A stretch of DNA of 64,000 nt from Tiliqua scincoides (Eukaryota > Chordata > Lepidosauria > Squamata > Scincidae), in assembly GCF_035046505.1 (NCBI RefSeq), contig NC_089821.1, positions 171,075,531 to 171,139,530 of the forward strand, given 5' to 3'. The first letter of the stretch is position 1, and each line of letters begins with the position of its first letter. Shown one piece after another: positions 12,080 through 59,171 of the stretch. The position numbers and the translations under genes were made by a program. The notes under the pieces were generated by a model. The model had not been told where the DNA came from and ran no database searches. It saw only the letters and a list, made by a program, of their open reading frames with translations.

Positions 12080-12127
12080 TAATCATATTATTAATTAAAT
12101 GCAGATATTAAAAATATTATTAATACA

Positions 12128-12214
12128 CAGCAAGCCTATGCATGTCTACTCAGAAGTAAGTCCCATTAGAGTCAAAGGGGCTTACTCCCAGGAAAGTGTG
12201 GATAGGATTGGGCT
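12128..12214. repeat. 88-bp foldback repeat unit
   Basis: The order is CCTATGCATGTCTACTCAGA, AGTAAGTCCCATT, GGGCTTACTCCC and GTGTGGATAGGATTG. The outer CCTAT and ATAGG and the inner AAGTCC and GGCTTA parts are inverted. Further copies lie at 13211, 21761, 31652, 35483 and 55450. The family is not classified. Confidence 0.75.
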
Positions 12215-13210
12215 GGCAATCACTTCATCAATGGCTGATAAGTATTCCCTTCAAATAGCACGATTCATCACTTTAAAAATACAGCCTTTCCTCTTCAGTC
12301 AAACAACAAGATTAATAAATCACTTCAAAAACAGTACCCTTTTTCTGCTCCTGGCCAAGTAAAGTGTGTGCTTGTTTCTCCCCTCCCCCTTTGCCAACTG
12401 CATGGAAACAACTTTAAGACCCCTGGTGACTGTAAAATAGGAAGTGTTTTATTTGGGAAGGGGGAGGAAAGCGGGAAGGTTTGGAGATCGAAAGGGGGGA
12501 GTGGAAGAGGGAGGGGTTGAAAAAAGAGATTTCACTTTGATGAGAATCGATCCCAGGCTGGGAACTAGGAACCAACCAGACAAGGATCAGCAAGGGTTAA
12601 GGACTGCAAGTTGAGCATGCTCGGTACTTGCCAGATGGGGGTTGGAGTCGAAGAGCTTTGGAAACAACTTCAGCCTCGGAGTGGAGGGAGAAGAGGGAGG
12701 GGAGGCAGCAGCCACTCTCGAAGCTGAGCAACTCCTGTTTCTTCTGCTTTAAAAAAAAGTGCAGACGACGGGCAGAAGATGGTCATCTTCTGCCCAGCGG
12801 AGTGACTATATCACTGCGAGAGGACATCCCGCGCCTCCCCTTTGAGTTCCTGGCACCTCCCTAAAGAACTGCGCTGCACAGTTTGAATAACACTGGGTTA
12901 ATGTATTGAACTGTGACTATTAGATATAAAATATGTCCCCCTTCATATTTTTTAAATAATCTAATCTTACAGCACAATCCTATACATATTTACTTGGAAT
13001 TACACCCCATTATGTTCAATGAACGTACTTATTGCCAATCATCAGATTGGAGCTGTAGCCTTAGGTTGGGAGCACCTTCACTATTTGGGTGTATACTTTT
13101 CAAGGTACATGTGCCAGCTGTACTATCTTTAAACTTACCTAGTAGACAGGATGTCTTGGCATATGGAATTCCCAAATTTCAGGTTCCTAAGAGATGTGGA
13201 AGTATCTGAG

Positions 13211-13300
13211 AGTGCAATCCAGTGCCTGTCTACTCAGAAGTAAGTCCCATTGTAGTCAATGGAGCTTACTCCCAAGAAAATGGGGATAGGATTGCAGCCT
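13211..13300. repeat. 88-bp foldback repeat unit
   Basis: GTGCAATCCAGTGCCTGTCT through to GGGGATAGGATTGCAGCC, in the same layout as 12128-12214. A partial relative lies at 12969-13030. Confidence 0.78.
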
Positions 13301-13772
13301 TTATGATTTCAGGATACATACAGTATAGCCCTTCATTCATTCCCCACATGTATTCAGGGACATGTGATGCTACTGTGTTGTAGATTTCATCTAAAGAAGT
13401 GCAGCAACTTAAATGTTAAATATCTATTCAGTAGTCCCTGTGGGTTAAGATCAAACTAAACGTATCATTTCAAATGCTAGAGCTTGGTTATCTTTCTTTT
13501 AACAAAAAACAGATGCTGGGACTCCTGATCCAGATCCTGATCCAGCACTCAGAAATGGAGGGAGGGGTTAAATCCCCCCTGCCATATTTCTGCTGGAAAA
13601 ACTTCCCCAAAGTAGCTGTTGCTCCCAAAGTAGCAATTTGGCACAAGCCAAGCTTAACTCCCTCCCTGCATGTTCCATGTTCTCAGTCTGAAATTCCTCC
13701 CCCAGTAATGCTTTTTGTTGTAAAAGAGACATTACCAAATTTAAGCAAGTCTGTCAAAGATTTTTTTAGGGC

Positions 13773-14106
13773 AGTGTTTCTCAAACTGTGGGTCGGGACC
13801 CACTAGGTGGGTCGTGAGCCAATTTCAGATTGGTCCCCATTCATTTCAATACTTTATTTTTATATTAGACTTGATGTTCCCATGGAATGTGACTGCATCT
13901 GGGGAAATGTGACAGATCTGTACTTTTAACAACGATAGTAAATGGGATGTACTCCTGGGTAAGTGTGGGTAGGATTGCAACCTAGGATTGTTAAAAATTT
14001 TCCTGCTTGATGATGTCACGTTCAGTCATGACATCACTTCCGGTGGATCCTGACAGATTCTCATTCTAAAAAGTGGGTCCCAGTGCATAAAGTTTGAGAA
14101 CCCCTG
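13773..14106. mobile_element. hAT MITE (334 bp)
   Basis: It starts CAGTGTTTCTCAAACTGTGG and ends AAAGTTTGAGAACCCCTG as terminal inverted repeats. GGGTCGGGACCCAC near the left end pairs with AAGTGGGTCCCAGTG near the right end. The flanking 8-mers TTTTAGGG and ATTTAGAG agree at six positions. Confidence 0.82.
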
Positions 14107-16329
14107 ATTTAGAGTAACATGGTGCTTGGTCTTCTGGGCCAATGTGTTCTCAACCCAAGAGAGGAATCACGCTGAACCCGCCCACCTTCATTTCAGCTGT
14201 TGGAGGTTAGACCTTCTGGAACCACTCTTCATGTACAGGTTTACTTTTAAGACAACCTGGTAAATGGCAGCCTTAACAAGAAAAGATAGTATGTTGTGCA
14301 TATCGGCTCTACTGCAGCCTAACCCCTGAGAGTAACCAGCTAACCAAACACACTTCCCTAATAAGTCCAAGGGGAGAGAGGAGGAGAAGTAAGAAAGCAG
14401 ACTTATTTAAGCAGGACCTGACAGCAAGGGGGGAAAAAAGGAATGACCTGGCATAGCATTGCCTTTGTTCTGTTTCTTGAGCAGCATCTGGGCAAGAACT
14501 GTCCTATGAGACCTGTTAGCCTTGAATAATAAAACAGATCACACATACAGTGGGCCACAAGTAAGCAGTGGCAGCCTCTAAAGGAAACTACCCTGGAGGC
14601 AGGGCAGTAAACAGACATCCACAGCACAGTGGCAGAAATGCGTGGAATACAAAGGAGAACAGAACATTCCCCTACATTAAAAGGCATGTTCATGCTTATG
14701 ACAGAATGGTTAAAAAAGCATCTAACATCAGTGCTGGGCAACAAACAGCCTAATATTATTACCTTTAACTCAGTCTAAGGTGGAATTATAATATAGTTTT
14801 GAAGTGTCAGGCCGACAATTCTCTCCACTTCACATTCAAGACTGTGCAGCATTTTGTGCAGGTCCAAACTTCTCCATCCTATATAAGAATAGCAAGAAAC
14901 TCCTTCACATGTTTGGCGACCCTGCTCCCCCCACATCAGTAAGTGGAGTGGAATGACATGGCAGCTGAGGGTGGGATGTGTGCATCCTGACTTGGGCAAG
15001 CTGGAGGATGGTATCATCTGAACTGGTCCTGTGTATTTTTTTCTGAACAAGTGCTTCCAGTTCCTGTACAGAATTCTCTGAATACACAGACTATTACTGT
15101 GGTAACTTCTTGTTTATTGCTGCTTCAATAGGCAATGTCTATCTTTCCAAATGTGTTTTGCCTCATTCTTTTTGTAGGGAATGGTCTTGTTTCTCTGTTA
15201 CAATATTTTTCTCGTATCTGTTTTCCTCATCTTTCTTTCCCTATCACTCCTGGATGCCTTGTTCTCAAGGGGAGAGGCGGGATATAAATCTTTTAAATCA
15301 AATAAATAAATAGATGAAACTGTAAGTCAACCAGTCATCCCAAGCCCTCATGAGACATCCAGGAAGTGACTGCATCCTTATTGCCTTGGAGAGGGGGTTG
15401 CAATCCTCCACATTGGATTGCTTGTTGTGTACCCTCTGGTGCTCTAGCAGGCTTCCAAACACTTCTGTCCCTTCACTCACTCCATGCCCGGAAATCTGAA
15501 AGACACTGAGGTGTGTGTGTTAGGTGTGTGTCTTGAACTGGGTGTTCCTGCAATCCTCCAACAAGCCTAGCTCTTTGGCAAGCATCCTGGAGAAAGGGCA
15601 CCTTCTAGGTAGGGGAGAATGCTGGGCAGGATGCAGGCAACTGACAGCCTGGATGTGGTTAGGCAATCCCTCAGGCCTAATGAAACCCTCCAAGTCAATC
15701 TGGCAGTCTGAGCAATTTATTAGAACAACCAAGAAGACTTTCTTACCTTGCCCTTATTGGACAAACTCCTTGCAGTTTGACCTCAGCCTGTCCTTGACTA
15801 TGATGTTGAACAACTGCTTTGTCAGTTTTCTCCAGTTTTCTCCAGTGGCCTGTCCTGGCCATTCCCAAGGCATGACAAAACCAGAGAAGAACTAGAAATG
15901 GAGGATCAGGGTTATAGAATCCCTCTCTTCATCTGATGGAAGGAGCAGCAAGGATGGCATGGACTTCTCTTGTTCTGAAAAAGCACATGCTTGTGACCCA
16001 TTTAAGCAGGAGGGTACCATGACCCCCCCCCCCCAATATTTAGGCACCCACTGCCACAAGCCTCCAACTGAAGGGGGCACTGTATCTTGCAAGCCAAAAC
16101 TTACTGAGGGTCTCTTAAACTCCTACTTAAACCCACTTTCTCTCATACTTATCATATTGCTTGTGAAAGGCCGAGACGGAGGGCTTGACTGGTATGAACC
16201 TAGTGAGTTCATACCAGAGGCTAGCATTTCTTAGCTACTATGCTACATCAGTTCTCTGTTGTGGATAAACTGTTGCATTAGCCATGGGTGACACAACACT
16301 GTAGCTAATCTGTTTGTATTAAAGTTGGA
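14107..16329. other. Intergenic DNA without recognised genes
   Basis: Mostly unique-looking. 15262-15312 (GGGGAGAGGCGGGATATAAA, then AAATAAATAAATAG) is an L2-like LINE or SINE tail on the plus strand. A C10 run lies near 16024. The open frames here show no recognisable family. Confidence 0.45.
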
Positions 16330-16840
16330 AGTTCACTTTTATTTATTTTTCTTAAAAAGGGAGGACTGCTAATTTGACAAGGCTTTTAGTAAATGTCTTG
16401 TGGTTACCATGGAGCTAATGAAAACGAACAAGAACTTGTTATGAGCTACTATTTGCTATGCCATTTCAAGTATCCCACATCAAGTGTCTCAAATGCAATT
16501 TTGGACAAACGAGTAGCTTCCATGCCGACTACAAAATGGAGGGTTCCAAGCTAAATGGATTCAGGCGGATTCAGATTTGCCCTTTAAAATACAATTAACT
16601 CAGTAATAGCAGCTTTTAGCCTCCTGTCACTTGTTGCATATTTAGTTAGCTGCTCTGGAATGTAATTAAGAATCCATTGAGGTCTCCAAGGAGCCAGAAA
16701 GTTTAAACTAATTAAAATTGGACCAGCAACACTCTCTTAAGAATCTTGCATGGAAATGTAACAACCTTGGCCATTGACTTGAAAGGAAGTGTTATACAAG
16801 TACTTTTCAAATTGACAGAAACATGGAAAGTGTTTTTTGA
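16330..16840. other. Low-repeat AT-rich block, possible conserved non-coding element
   Basis: No repeat is recognised. The block has clustered TAATTA/ATTA-type and TGTGGT-type words (CTTGTGGTTACC, AACTAATTAAAATTGG, GTAATTAAGAATCC). It could be a distal BMP5 enhancer; only a cross-species alignment would tell. Confidence 0.25.
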
Positions 16841-16988
16841 GCCAATATGAGAAAGAGGCATGCTTGGATGCATGTACAACTGAAACCCCAATGGTATATC
16901 ATAATACAAGCCTTTGGAGCATGAGGAAATGTAGGTGCCAATATTGTTCCTTCCAAAGAGGAGCAATGTTAGCAATGAATTCAAATAG

Positions 16989-16989
<1 letters not shown>

Positions 16990-17058
<69 letters not shown>
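16990..17058. repeat. (TC)n(AC)n microsatellite
   Basis: TC runs to about 17018, then AC to 17058. The open frame across it is spurious. Confidence 0.97.
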
Positions 17059-17061
<3 letters not shown>

Positions 17062-17366
17062 CTTTATCACATTTTTAATTGATTAACCAATGGTATAAGT
17101 GTAATGGTTCAATAAAGGTAGAATTTTTATTCACACTAAACACCCTCCCTGGATTCAAAAAGAAAGAGGGGAATGGCCATTACTAGCCAACTTCTCTTCC
17201 ACACTTTTATTTCTCCTCCATTATTTCCGCTCCATTTTCCTTCTTTTACAAATAAGGGGTAGGGGAGGAGTGGTAGACATGGCACCCAGTGTGGGCATGA
17301 TTTATCATTCTGAGGTGACCACCTTAGTTGGTCTCATGAATGAGCCAGCCCTGACTCTAGGCAACT

Positions 17367-18305
17367 GTGAGTGCAATCCTAAAGATGCGCTCGGCAGGCG
17401 CAACTCCCTTGTGACATCTTGGGAAGGTTGCAAACGTGCCATAAAGCATGTTTGGACCTCTGTGAAAGTAAGCTGTGCTGGCGCACAGAGGTGCACTGGC
17501 CCACAGAGCCCAGATCCAGCCTCTGCAGTGGCAAGGAAAGGCAAAACTGTGCCGGCTGAGCTCGGCCAGCTCAGGGATCTGGGGGGACAGGCAGAGGGCG
17601 GGGAAGAGGCATTTCGGGGCAGGAGAGGGTGGAAGGTGGGCAGGCCTGTGGGTGAGCAGGAAGTGGGAGGCAGGGCCAGGATCCAGCAGTTATGCCAGAT
17701 CCTAGCCCCCATTCCTAGGCGGTGCAGAGCAACTCCAAGCTGCTGTGTTCTGCACTACTTTGTTAGGTGGCACAGACCTGAGTAGACCCATTGGGACCAC
17801 TGTAGCTCTCCCTGCGGTAAGGGGAAAGTTTTCCCTTGCCTTGGGCCGAGCCTCAGCCAGCCACAAACTTGCACTGCATACAGCACTGGCCACTGGCCTG
17901 CCTGTTCTAGTACAAGTTTTATTTATTTATACAGGTATTTATATACCGCCTTTCTTTGGTCATCAGATTTCTCCTCAGACTTTAATCCAAGGTGGTTTAC
18001 ATAGGCAGGCTGTTCTAAACTCCCGTAGGGATTTTTACAATTGAATAGTTCTAGTCTTTCATAGAACTCCTCCTTCCAGCTGGATTCCTTCCTGGCCTGG
18101 CCTCTCTCTGGCCCTTTGCCTCCCAAGCTCCACTTGACGGCAACTCTTCTCTGCCACCGAGGATCAACTCATCAGTACATCAGCATGTTGTCAGTTCTGG
18201 GGTACTTCCAGTTGTTTCAAACTGACAGCCTCAGATCTTCAGGCATACAAGGTGGCAGCTCTACCAACTGAGCCAGACCTCCTGCCTACAAGTTAGGACT
18301 GTGTT
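17367..18305. mobile_element. Large Harbinger-like MITE interrupted by a SINE
   Basis: It begins TGAGTGCAATCCTAAAG and ends TAGGACTGTG. The interior matches the copies at 2848, 20498 and 43564 (ATGCCAGATCCTAGCCCC, GAGTAGACCCATTGGGAC). The tRNA-type SINE at 17919-18286 interrupts it close to its right end. Confidence 0.8.
17919..18286 (-). mobile_element. tRNA-derived SINE with L2-like tail (368 bp)
   Basis: An exact duplication TACAAGTT flanks it (17911-17918 and 18287-18294). Read on the minus strand, TGGCTCAGTTGGTAGAGC is a tRNA A-box region. The 3' part GTAAACCACCTTGG to AGGCGGTATATAAATACC is an L2-type tail ending in AATAAATAAA. No coding content. Confidence 0.9.
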
Positions 18306-19190
18306 GCTGGTTTTGCCAATTTCCCGGTCTAAGCTAGGCCCATCTTAAGCTATTAAGGTCTACCTATGACCACCTTAAGCTAATTAGCCCCCTTTGCACC
18401 CAACAATGGCCTTGTTTTGTACTGCAGGATCCTACCACCAGGGCAGCTTGCTTGTTCAACCTACAGATGTCCTCCTTCCTTCCCTGTCCTGCCAGCAACT
18501 TCTCCAGCCTCCACAGCAACACCTTGGTCCTCAGCTAGTCTTGGGAATGTCTCCAACAGTCCCTGTTCCAGCAATCCTCAGAAGTCCATTCACCCTTCTG
18601 TCCATTAGTCACTCAACAGGTCCAATAGTCCATCAGCTAGTCCAGTAGTTCCTCAGTCTGTCAGTGTATCTCTTGCTCTGTCTCCTTCCTTCCTTTTCCA
18701 AGCTTTCCTCCTACTACCCACACCCCTTTTCCTTCCTGCAGGTGCTGCTCTTAACCCTGAGGGCCTTTTTACTTCAAAGTGGCTACAGCTGTGCAGCACA
18801 CTCACTGCAGTCTAAGACCCTGTTGTTAACTCCATGCTTGCCTACCAGAGCAAGGGGCCACTATTAACACCACACCCTATCTCCTTGAGAGATCTTGCAC
18901 ATTTCCATTTACACTGCCCAATTACAATAACAGGCTATTTGTATTTAGATGAAAGTGAACATGATGTTGCAGTGTAGTATAGTCCCCTCCCCCCAAAAAG
19001 AGGCATGGAAGAGCAAGCTATTATTACAGGTTTATTGCATCTTAAAATATAGAACTATATTTCAACAAAACAATTCAAAGAATAATATAATCTTCCATTT
19101 CATACACTGAAAATGGTACACCTTTATTCAAAAATATATTACTTAATGTACCCAAAATACATTTTTTTCAAACTTTATTTATAATAAATT
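18306..19190. other. Pyrimidine-rich intergenic DNA
   Basis: CT-rich stretch with loose repeats of CAGTCC/TCAGTC-type words around 18535-18670. No gene or known element recognised. Confidence 0.4.
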
Positions 19191-20470
19191 CATAAGAACA
19201 CAAGAGCCCAGGTGGATCAGGCCAAAGGCCCATCCAGTTCAACTTCCTGTATCTCACAGTGGCCCACAAGATGCCTCAGGGAGCGCACAAAAGACCTATA
19301 TCCTCTACTCCCTCGCATCTGGCATTCAGAGATAGTTGACTTCTAGAACCAGAGGCTGCATACCCATCATGGCTTGTAACTTGTGATGGACTTTTCTTCC
19401 ATAAGTCTGTCCAATTCCCTTTCAAAGGCATCAAGGCCAGGTGACTTCATCACATCATGTGGGTGAAGAATTCCACAGATTACACGCTGAGTAAAGAAAT
19501 ACGTCCTTTTTCCTCTTCTAACTCTCCCACCACTCAATTTTAATGAATGATCCCTGGTTCTGGTGTTGAGCCAGAGGGAAAAGTACATCCCTCTATCCAC
19601 TCTATCCATCTCATGCATTATTTTGTGTGTCAATCATGTTCCCCCCCCTTCTTGACACCTTTTTTTCTAGATTGAAGAGCCCCAAACTCTGTAGCCTTTC
19701 CTCATAAAGGAGGTGCCCAGCAAACTAATCATTTTGGTTGCTCTCTTCTGCAACTTTTCCAGTTCCATTATATTCTTTTTGAGATGTGGTGACCAGAAAT
19801 GTACGCAATATTCCAGAACTGACCTGTCAATTTGCACAATGGCATAATAATATCGGTCATTTTATTCTCAATCCTTTTTTAATTATCTTGAGCATGGAAT
19901 TGGCCTTCTTCACCACCACCACTGCACACTGAGAAGACACTTTCATCAGGCTTTCCACCACCACCCCAAGATTTCTCTCCTGAGCTATCACAGACAGCTC
20001 AGAACCCATTAGCGTATATGGGAAGTTTTGATTTCTTACCCCAATGTACATTAGTTATTGAAACACATCTGCCATTTTGCTGCCCATTCCCCCAGTTTGG
20101 AGAGATCCTTCTAGAACTCTTCACAATCCCTTCTGGTCTTCACGACCCAGAAAAGTTTAGTGTCATCTGCAAACTTAGCTACCTTGTTTCTTATCCCCAA
20201 CTCCAGGTCATTCATGAACAGGTTGAAAAACATTGGTCCCAGGACAGGTCCTTGGGGCACACTGCTTTTCACCTCTCTCCATTGTGAAAATTGTCCACTG
20301 ACACCCACTCTCTGTTTCCTAGTCCTCAAGCAGTTCCTAATCCACAAAAAGACTTTGCTTCTTATTCTCCAGCTTTGGAGCTTTCTCAGGAGACTTTGGT
20401 GAGAGACTGAGTCAAACACCTTCTGAAAATTCATATGTATAATATCAATAGGTTTACTCTCATCAGTTCC
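19191..20470 (-). mobile_element. CR1 LINE, 5'-truncated, with 3' UTR and end of RT
   Basis: Read on the minus strand it encodes FQKVFDSVSHQSLLRKL and FADDTKLFWVVKTRRDCEEF, the RT with its intact FADD motif. It continues into the CR1 carboxyl end and a 3' UTR with GATACAGGAAGTTGAACTGG, ending CTTATG. Several stops and shifts break it. It is more diverged than 44606-46440. The high-coordinate end is approximate. Confidence 0.9.
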
Positions 20471-20497
20471 AAACACCATAGCCTTCTATCTGTCTAA

Positions 20498-21035
20498 GGG
20501 CACAATCCTGCCCTTCACTTGGGGTGGCGCAAGTCCTTTGCACCAGCCCAGGAGGGTCACAAATGTGCCATAAAGCATGTTTGCATCTCCTGGGGAGTAA
20601 GCCAGGCCTGCAGAGGTTGACACAAGCCTCTGTGCCAGCTTCCTCAGAGCCTTGCTCTGGGGAGGGCAGGGAGGAGGTGGGAGGGAGGTGAGAGGGAGGT
20701 GTTCTTGGGCAGCGGGAGGGCGGGCAGTGGACAGCCCAGGAGCGGGTGGGTGGGGAGCAGGAGGTGGGGCTGGGATCCAGCACTTATGCTGGATCCTAAC
20801 CCCCACTCCTTGGAGTTCGGAGCAGCTTGAAGTAGCTCCACTCTCCTCGAACTTGTGCCACCTCAGGAGGTGGCGCAAGTCCAAGGAGACCCATAGGGGC
20901 AAAGGTGCCTTACTTGAACGAAAGGGGAAAAGTTTCCCCTTGCCTCTGGCTGAGCCACTTTAGGCCCCTATCCTGCGCTGGATACAGCGCAAGCCTCTTT
21001 GCTTGCCTGTTCCAGCACAGGGTAGGACTGCACCC
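20498..21035. mobile_element. Large Harbinger-like MITE (538 bp)
   Basis: The ends GGGCACAATCCTGCC and GGTAGGACTGCACCC are inverted copies, flanked by TAA at 20495-20497 and 21036-21038. The GC-rich interior gives several chance frames. Confidence 0.88.
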
Positions 21036-21038
21036 TAA

Positions 21039-22369
21039 ATCACAAATGTTTCCTAAATTAATTGTAACTTTCATTATCTTGCAAAAATCCCTCAAAACAG
21101 CAATTCATAGGAGACTTTCATATTAATGAATATCACAGTACATGAACTGCAGTTTATTTCAAGGTTTCTGGTAATTTAAATTTAGGTCAAGCAACTGAAA
21201 TGAAATATTTTCTCAAAAAGAGCTCCAATGCTACAACTCTAGATGCACTTATTTAGGATTGAACTCCACTGAACACATGAAGACTTACTTCTGAGTAAAC
21301 ATGCATAGGATGATGCTGCAATAGAAATTTCATAGCAGTAGCCATACTAATCAAGTTGCAGCAAAAGTAGTAACAGATGTATAAGTATCAGCATAAACTT
21401 CTGTGGACCAAGTTCATTTGATCAAATGGACTCTAGTCCACAGAAGCTTAAGCTGAAATAAACTTGTTAGTCTTTAAGGTGCTACAAGATTATTTGTGGG
21501 TTTTTTGTTTGTTTGTTTTTGGTAATAGAAGTGTTTCTTTAATAGAAGTGTTTAGGATTTAGAAAGATTATATATATAAAATTTCTATAAAATATAAAAT
21601 TTGCTTATATAGAAACAAATGCTTCTGATGTTTATCAAAAGTGAAATAATTTTTCTGAAACTACCTGCAGCTGATATAATGTCATCCTGATATAGTCTAC
21701 ATTCCTGCTCACTACCCCAGAAACAAATTTTATTAAATAATACTTGAATGAGCGATTAAGAGCCCATTCCTGTGCACATCTACTTAGAAGGAAGTTCATT
21801 ATGTCTGGTGGGCTTACTCCAAGGTATGGAGGCTGTAATCCTATACACACTTACCTGGGAGGAAGTTCCATTCAATGCAATGGGACTTACTTCTCAGTAG
21901 ACATGCCTAGGCTTGCACTGGACATGATCCAAAAAAGACAAAAATGGTAATTCTCCTTCTAGTTGTTTTTGAGGATTGTTTGAATGCATGAGATTTTTTT
22001 TTTTTTGCTTTGCTTTTTGTTTTACAGTCTATTAATTTAGAAAAGAGGATGGCTCATGTGTTTATTATGGTCTGTCAAGAGACAAACGAATCCATTGCAG
22101 CAGTGTCACAGATAATAGACCAATAGCATTTCTTTGAGGTAAGAAGGTTGTACTACATTTCCTGCCCCCCACCCCCCCCCCAACCTGTTAACTTGGAAAG
22201 TTATCGGCAAAGGCAACTGACTTATCTCCCAAACCCTTGCACCTCCAGCAAAATCTGCAATCCACAAAAAACGAGAGCGGTAACATGGCTCCTACTGTTA
22301 CACTGATTCTGCTAAAGAAAATAGCTCTCAACAATTATGTGCAATTTTTCAGCCTCGACGTTTAAACTA
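21039..22369. other. Intergenic DNA between MITE and BMP5 3' UTR
   Basis: AT-rich. Holds a partial foldback unit at 21245-21325, full units at 21761-21920, T-rich runs near 21970-22010 and a C-rich run near 22166-22182. The stretch 22015-22160 is unique-looking. No gene seen. Confidence 0.45.
21761..21920. repeat. Two adjoining 88-bp foldback units
   Basis: A first copy (TCCTGTGCACATCTACTTAG onward) runs into a second in the opposite direction (GTAATCCTATACACACTTAC to TCAGTAGACATGCC), sharing the central AATCC end. Confidence 0.7.
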
Positions 22370-22931
22370 CCATTTATTTATTTAAACACGGTTCAACATT
22401 TTATATTATCTAATGGAGTAGAACTTTTAAAAGGAGAACTGTGTTTAGCTAAGCATTTTTTTTAGCCCTTTCACAGTGCCTTTTCTAAATAAATAGCCCA
22501 CCAGAGTTTTCATTGGCACAATGTAGCCAAATGTATTCAATTTCCTTTAACAATATAAAACAGTCACAGGAGTTCTGGAGTTTCGGAGTTCTTAAAAAAA
22601 AAAGCATGAGAAAACTATACAAAAGCTTTATTTTTAAAAAATGAAATAAATCTCTGCATGATTAACTGAAAATCTGCCTTCAATGTTCTATTACATACTA
22701 AGATAAACCTTGTATAATCAAGTGTTTGAAATGTCATCCATACAAAAGAAATTATATACCTTTAAATAAATAAAAGCTACTATGTACATAATACTGTACA
22801 TGAAATGAAAAGTGACATAAACTGGAATAAATTGTTCAGAGTTCTTTTTTCCGAAGGAAAGACGATCTCTTGCCTGTATTGTTAATCAGAAAATCCCTTG
22901 TCTTGAATACATTCTCGTTTGCAAATGGATT
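22370..22931 (-). promoter_or_regulatory. BMP5: BMP5 3' UTR with candidate polyadenylation signals
   Basis: This is AT-rich sequence directly after the stop codon with no recognisable repeat. On the minus strand AATAAA occurs at 22632-22627, about 300 nt after the stop, and again at 22378-22373, about 555 nt after it. Either could be the 3' end. The extent of the UTR is inferred. Confidence 0.45.
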
Positions 22932-57880
<34,949 letters not shown>

Positions 57881-58628
57881 CTGTGAAAATGAAATAAAAA
57901 TAAAGGGGTAAAAAAAAAAAAGTACATGCTCCATGGTTACTTCAGATTCGCTATGCGCTTAAAAATAAACAAACAATGAGGATGACAGGGAACTAGGCCA
58001 ATAGTCAAACCACAACTCCTGACATGCTTCCTGTTAAACATCACTCTACAAGCCAAGTGTCATGAGGTCAAACAGAAAAACCCTTAGTGGTTGCATTCAA
58101 CATTTCGGAAGCCAGAGAGCAAAAGAAGACCCAGAAATGTGGAAAAATTTTGTCTTTAAAAGCTTAATTGTCCAGGAGAGGGGGCCGAGCACCTGGTGTC
58201 CTTGTTCACACGCCCAGCAGACCCTTATTCTGGGAATAGCTGCTGCCACTACTGAGCCTGAAACCAGACTTTGGTATTTGGTAAAACCTTGGTATTCCTC
58301 CCTCCTTTGTGCATGATGGGAGCCCCAAAGTCCCAGGGGGTCCTCATAAACAGATGCAATAGTGTAGGGCTAGCAGTCCTGGGGATAAAGCAACATATTC
58401 TCCACTAACTCAACCAGGCCAGGCAGATAAAGGACCAAAATAAGAAGGTCAGTTACTCAAAGAGGGGTAGCAGACCAAAAAGAGTAAAAAGTTGTACTTA
58501 CAGGCAGGCAAATGCTAAAAAGGCATGTGCAATGGAAGGACTAGGCCCAGCTCTTACACTACAGCAGCAAATAGGTAGAAGGCAAGCATGAAAGATAAAC
58601 AGAAAAATCTGACATGACTTCCTAAACT
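57881..58628. other. Start of BMP5 intron 1 region, nothing recognised
   Basis: A-rich run at 57908-57920, then unique-looking DNA. No exon 1 or promoter signal seen. Confidence 0.4.
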
Positions 58629-58632
58629 TATA

Positions 58633-59168
58633 GCCCAATCCTATACAGGCCTTATGCCATCCGGTGGTGTAAAGCCTTTTATGGCAGTGGCAAATGCAAG
58701 CCCTGTCGGGAACAGCCAGACTATTGCCACAAGCAGCAAGCAGCAGTGGTGGCCTGTCAGCAAATCCACCATGTTCCCTGGTGCCGATAAGTCAGGCTGG
58801 GAGCGCACGGGAGGCAGGAGGTGGGCAAAATGGTGCAGGAACGAATGAGGAGAAGATGGAGGCGGGATCAGGGACAGTACGAGGGCTGGAAGGGGGCAGT
58901 ATTGGTGGCAACAGCACTGCTAATATCCTATCCCCCTTCCAAGCCTCAATCCTCCTTCCCAGGTCCTCTTGGTATTGCGCTAGTGAAATCACTGGTGTGG
59001 ATCCAGATAGACCCATTCTGTCGCCAGAGGCTTACCTTCAGGCTTACCCCCAAATGTTCCCTTACCCAGAGGAGACCTCAGAGACTCCCCCCCCCAGTAG
59101 GATGCAGTGCATGCTCCAATGGAGAAGCTGCATCAGCGGGGTAGGAAAAGTAAAGGATTGGGCCCTTA
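58633..59168. mobile_element. Harbinger-like MITE relic
   Basis: CCCAATCCTATACAGGCC at the left and AAGGATTGGGCCC at the right are inverted CAATCCTA-type ends. The right part (GTTCCCTTACCCAGAGGAGA, GGATGCAGTGCATGC) matches the short 178-bp family. Confidence 0.6.
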
Positions 59169-59171
59169 GAA

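Larger units (their letters stand above)
10619..12895. mobile_element. hAT element carrying nested insertions
   Basis: It is flanked by an exact 8-bp duplication GGTTAATG (10611-10618 and 12896-12903). The termini CAGTGGTACTCAAACTTTTC and, inverted, ACAGTTTGAATAACACTG match at most positions. Its own sequence is 10619-10775 and about 12215-12895. Between these lie a LINE fragment split by a solo LTR, a 5S SINE and an 88-bp foldback unit. There is no transposase, so it is non-autonomous. Confidence 0.88.

Noticed and set aside
18258-18276. tRNA gene on the minus strand
   Set aside because: The A-box-like sequence belongs to a SINE with target duplications and an L2-like tail. No tRNA fold continues from it.
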